Shown here in pieces: positions 62,373 to 64,000 of a stretch of 64,000 nt of DNA. The notes below the pieces were generated by a model. It was not told the DNA's origin, made no database searches, and saw only the letters and a program-made list of their open reading frames with translations. Source of the stretch: Siphonodentalium dalli (taxonomy: Eukaryota > Mollusca > Scaphopoda > Gadilida > Siphonodentaliidae); contig CP136066.1 in the NCBI GenBank assembly GCA_032622095.1, positions 61,536,609 through 61,600,608 of the forward strand, written 5' to 3'. Position 1 is the stretch's first letter; the number at the start of each line of letters is the position of its first letter. A program made the translations under genes and the position numbers.

Positions 62373-62850
62373 GGAACCAACCACAAGCCTCCGCCAATGA
62401 AAGACGACATTCTGGATTGGTCGAGACAACCTGATATATCAGGATACATAACCTGATATATCAGGATACATAACCTGATATATCAGGATAATAACCTGAT
62501 ATATCAGGATACGTAACCTGATATATCAGGATACGTAACCTGGTATATCAGGATAATAACCTGATATATTAGGATACGTAACCTGATATATCAGGATAAT
62601 AACCTTATATATCAGGACACGTAACCTGATATGTCAGGATACGTAACCTGATATATCAGGATAATAACCTGATATATCAGGATACTAATCTGGTTTATCA
62701 GGATACGTAACCTGATATATCAGGATACGTAACCTGATATATCAGGATAATAACCTGATATATCAGGATACTAACCTGATATATCAGGATACGTAACCTG
62801 ATATATCAGGATACTAACTGAAGAGGGGGTGGCGGTTCCAGGCCGCCGTA
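62373..62850 (-). repeat. Right arm of the foldback element
   Basis: Reverse complement of the left arm in all three parts. It is slightly more diverged than the left (five variant palindromes). Confidence 0.85.
62430..62810. repeat. 18 copies of CCTGATATATCAGG, right array
   Basis: Spacers are the inverse of the left ones (ATAATAA, ATACTAA, ATACGTAA, ATACATAA). Variants include CCTGGTATATCAGG, CCTGATATATTAGG and CCTGATATGTCAGG. Confidence 0.95.
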
Positions 62851-63237
62851 GAAATCGAAGTAGCGTCCGCGTTCGATGCCCAAGGTGTGGCAACTTATTC
62901 TTAATTTTGTCAGGGATTCACGCTATTTTGGGACGGAAATGACGTTGATATATATTTCCAAAGAAGTCATCGTTTTGAATGTTCTATACGTTCTAAGTTT
63001 GTTCCTTGGATGATCACGTCGATTGCTATTTTTGAGAAGTTTGGTGCGAATATTATCATTAAATATTTGTTTCTGTATTGAGTTATCGAAGAAGTCATTA
63101 ATACCGTGACTTGGGGACATGGATGTGACTAATTGTTGACATTGTGACAGCGACCTGCTCCATGAATCCAGATTAGATTCAAATACATGTAGTTGTATGC
63201 ACATGCACATTTCAGCCTCTCGTGAAAACAAGCTCAT
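62851..63237 (-). pseudogene. LINE ORF2 segment upstream of the foldback insertion
   Basis: On the minus strand the frame reads NKLRTYRTFK, then a TAG stop at 62925-62923, then LTKLRISCHTLGIERGRYFD to the insertion point. K-L-R-T-Y..F-K and (T)KLR.S.H.L.IE.GR are conserved just before the C-terminal CxxC region in many LINE proteins. The first residues after 63237 belong to the neighbouring MITE, not the LINE. Confidence 0.65.
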
Positions 63238-63706
63238 ATCGGGCTTGTTTTAATGAGCGAAATAAGCTTCTTTGTGCGTTATTTAACCGCAATATACGGT
63301 TTATATATGGACCTATAAATAACGCAAAATAAGCCCATATTAGTATTATATAATATAGCTTTTTTCATCGACACGACCTACCAGATTCAAGCTCTTTATA
63401 ATGTGTTTTCTATGCGGCCCTCGCCATTCAACGGAATAATGGCTATAAGATCACTGTGTGCTTACTACAGAATCAAGTCCAAAAATTAACCTATGTGAAT
63501 ACTTAGGTCCAATATGAACCTACATGTATTTACCCGAGGATATGCTGCTATTAAAAAAATTAGATATTGGACTGTTTTAAAAACCGCGTTTAATAGGTCC
63601 ATATATATAGCGTGCATGTATATTAGGTTAAATAATACGACTATATTAGTTTATTTCGCTCATTAAAATAAGCCCCGTTATGTGTTTATTTTAACGAGAA
63701 CAGGCT
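63213..63706. mobile_element. TGTTCTCG-family element
   Basis: It starts CAGCCTCTCGTGAAAACAAG and ends TTATTTTAACGAGAACAGGC. Family modules ATATACGGTTTATATATGGA, CTACCAGATTCAAGCTCTTT and CCAATATGAACCTA are present. Confidence 0.6.
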
Positions 63707-64000
63707 ACAAATTGACATTATTTGAAAACTCAAAAACGCTCCATGTGGGCCTAACGCTGGCTATTAAAACAGCCCTTTTTTGTGTATATTGGATATTTGA
63801 ATATGAGATAAGCCCATATTGTGTTTAGTTTCATGACAATAGAGTGGAAAACAAACACGAATCAACCATCTCAAGACTTACCATACAGATTGTTCTTGTG
63901 AAAATAAGCACATTTTGAGCGAAATAAGCTTATATTGGCATTATTTAACCGCAATATACGCTATATATGGACACAAAACGCTTATAGATGTGGGTATGAG
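63707..64000. repeat. Partial TGTTCTCG-family copies at the right edge
   Basis: A new end (ATTGTTCTTGTGAAAATAAG) starts near 63892, and sequence of the family continues off the window. No gene seen. Confidence 0.55.

Larger units (their letters stand above)
60261..62850. mobile_element. Foldback element with palindrome-array arms
   Basis: The 2590-bp element starts TACGGCGGCCTGGAACCGCC and ends with the exact inverse GGCGGTTCCAGGCCGCCGTA. It is flanked by GAAATC at 60255-60260 and 62851-62856. Removing one flank restores an uninterrupted LINE frame. Arms of about 480-500 bp consist of a short unique end, 18-19 palindromic repeats, and an inner segment with GTCTCGACCAATCCAGA and GGCGGAGGCTTGTGGTTGGT. 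The middle carries no transposase and mostly another dispersed repeat. The design resembles Drosophila FB and sea-urchin TU foldback elements; the family itself is not recognised. Confidence 0.85.
59719..63212 (-). mobile_element. 5'-truncated LINE, interrupted by a foldback element
   Basis: Minus-strand non-LTR retrotransposon remnant. It has a C-terminal coding part (63237-60064, broken), a 3' UTR, and a terminal (ATTG)n tail at 59738-59721. The 5' part is missing near 63212, where a MITE copy begins. A 2590-bp foldback element splits the coding part with a GAAATC target duplication. The LINE clade was not assigned. Confidence 0.75.

Noticed and set aside
62026-62434. Short frames on both strands around the third 160-bp repeat copy
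   Set aside because: They overlap non-coding repeat units and palindrome arrays.

Overview
The window looks like nuclear DNA of a marine invertebrate, most likely a mollusc. It is AT-rich, almost free of open reading frames, and made mostly of transposable elements and satellite DNA. It has spliced exons and no bacterial-type operons. The mollusc assignment is an inference from the style of the interspersed repeats (short elements ending in GGGGGTATA hairpins, GGAC microsatellites, LINEs with ATTG tails) and was not checked against a database.

Host gene: two minus-strand exons (15137-14911 and 2440-2341) join in phase to encode one complete FYVE zinc finger. It most resembles the SARA/endofin (ZFYVE9/ZFYVE16) type. 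The 12.47-kb intron between them holds a block of about 160-bp tandem repeats. That block was split by a 9.4-kb LTR retrotransposon lying antisense to the gene. The retrotransposon has 284-bp LTRs (3 differences), a Ty3-type Gag interrupted by an in-frame TGA, a long repetitive Gag tail, and no recognisable protease, reverse transcriptase, RNase H or integrase.

Region 15.3-17.6 kb holds more of the 160-bp repeat family with a nested short element, cut off by an hAT-like terminus. From 18.0 to 51.7 kb there is an uninterrupted satellite array of about 62 copies of a roughly 538-bp unit. It has clear higher-order repeats of 2, 3, 4 and 7 units and a 15-bp-stem hairpin in nearly every unit. The N-terminal exons of the FYVE gene are not visible left of the array, so the array may lie inside the gene or just upstream of it.

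From 51.7 to 64 kb there is a dense mosaic of small inverted-repeat elements (MITE-like) and dispersed repeats. It includes a 477-bp TTAA-flanked MITE and a degenerate LINE on the minus strand. The LINE is interrupted by a 2.6-kb foldback element (60261-62850) with a 6-bp target duplication. Each arm of the foldback element carries an array of 18 or 19 copies of the palindrome CCTGATATATCAGG at 21-22-bp spacing.

No tRNA, rRNA or CRISPR locus was found. The most noteworthy items are the foldback element with phased palindromes, the gag-only retrotransposon, the satellite with its higher-order structure, and the FYVE domain whose three lipid-binding signature motifs are all altered.
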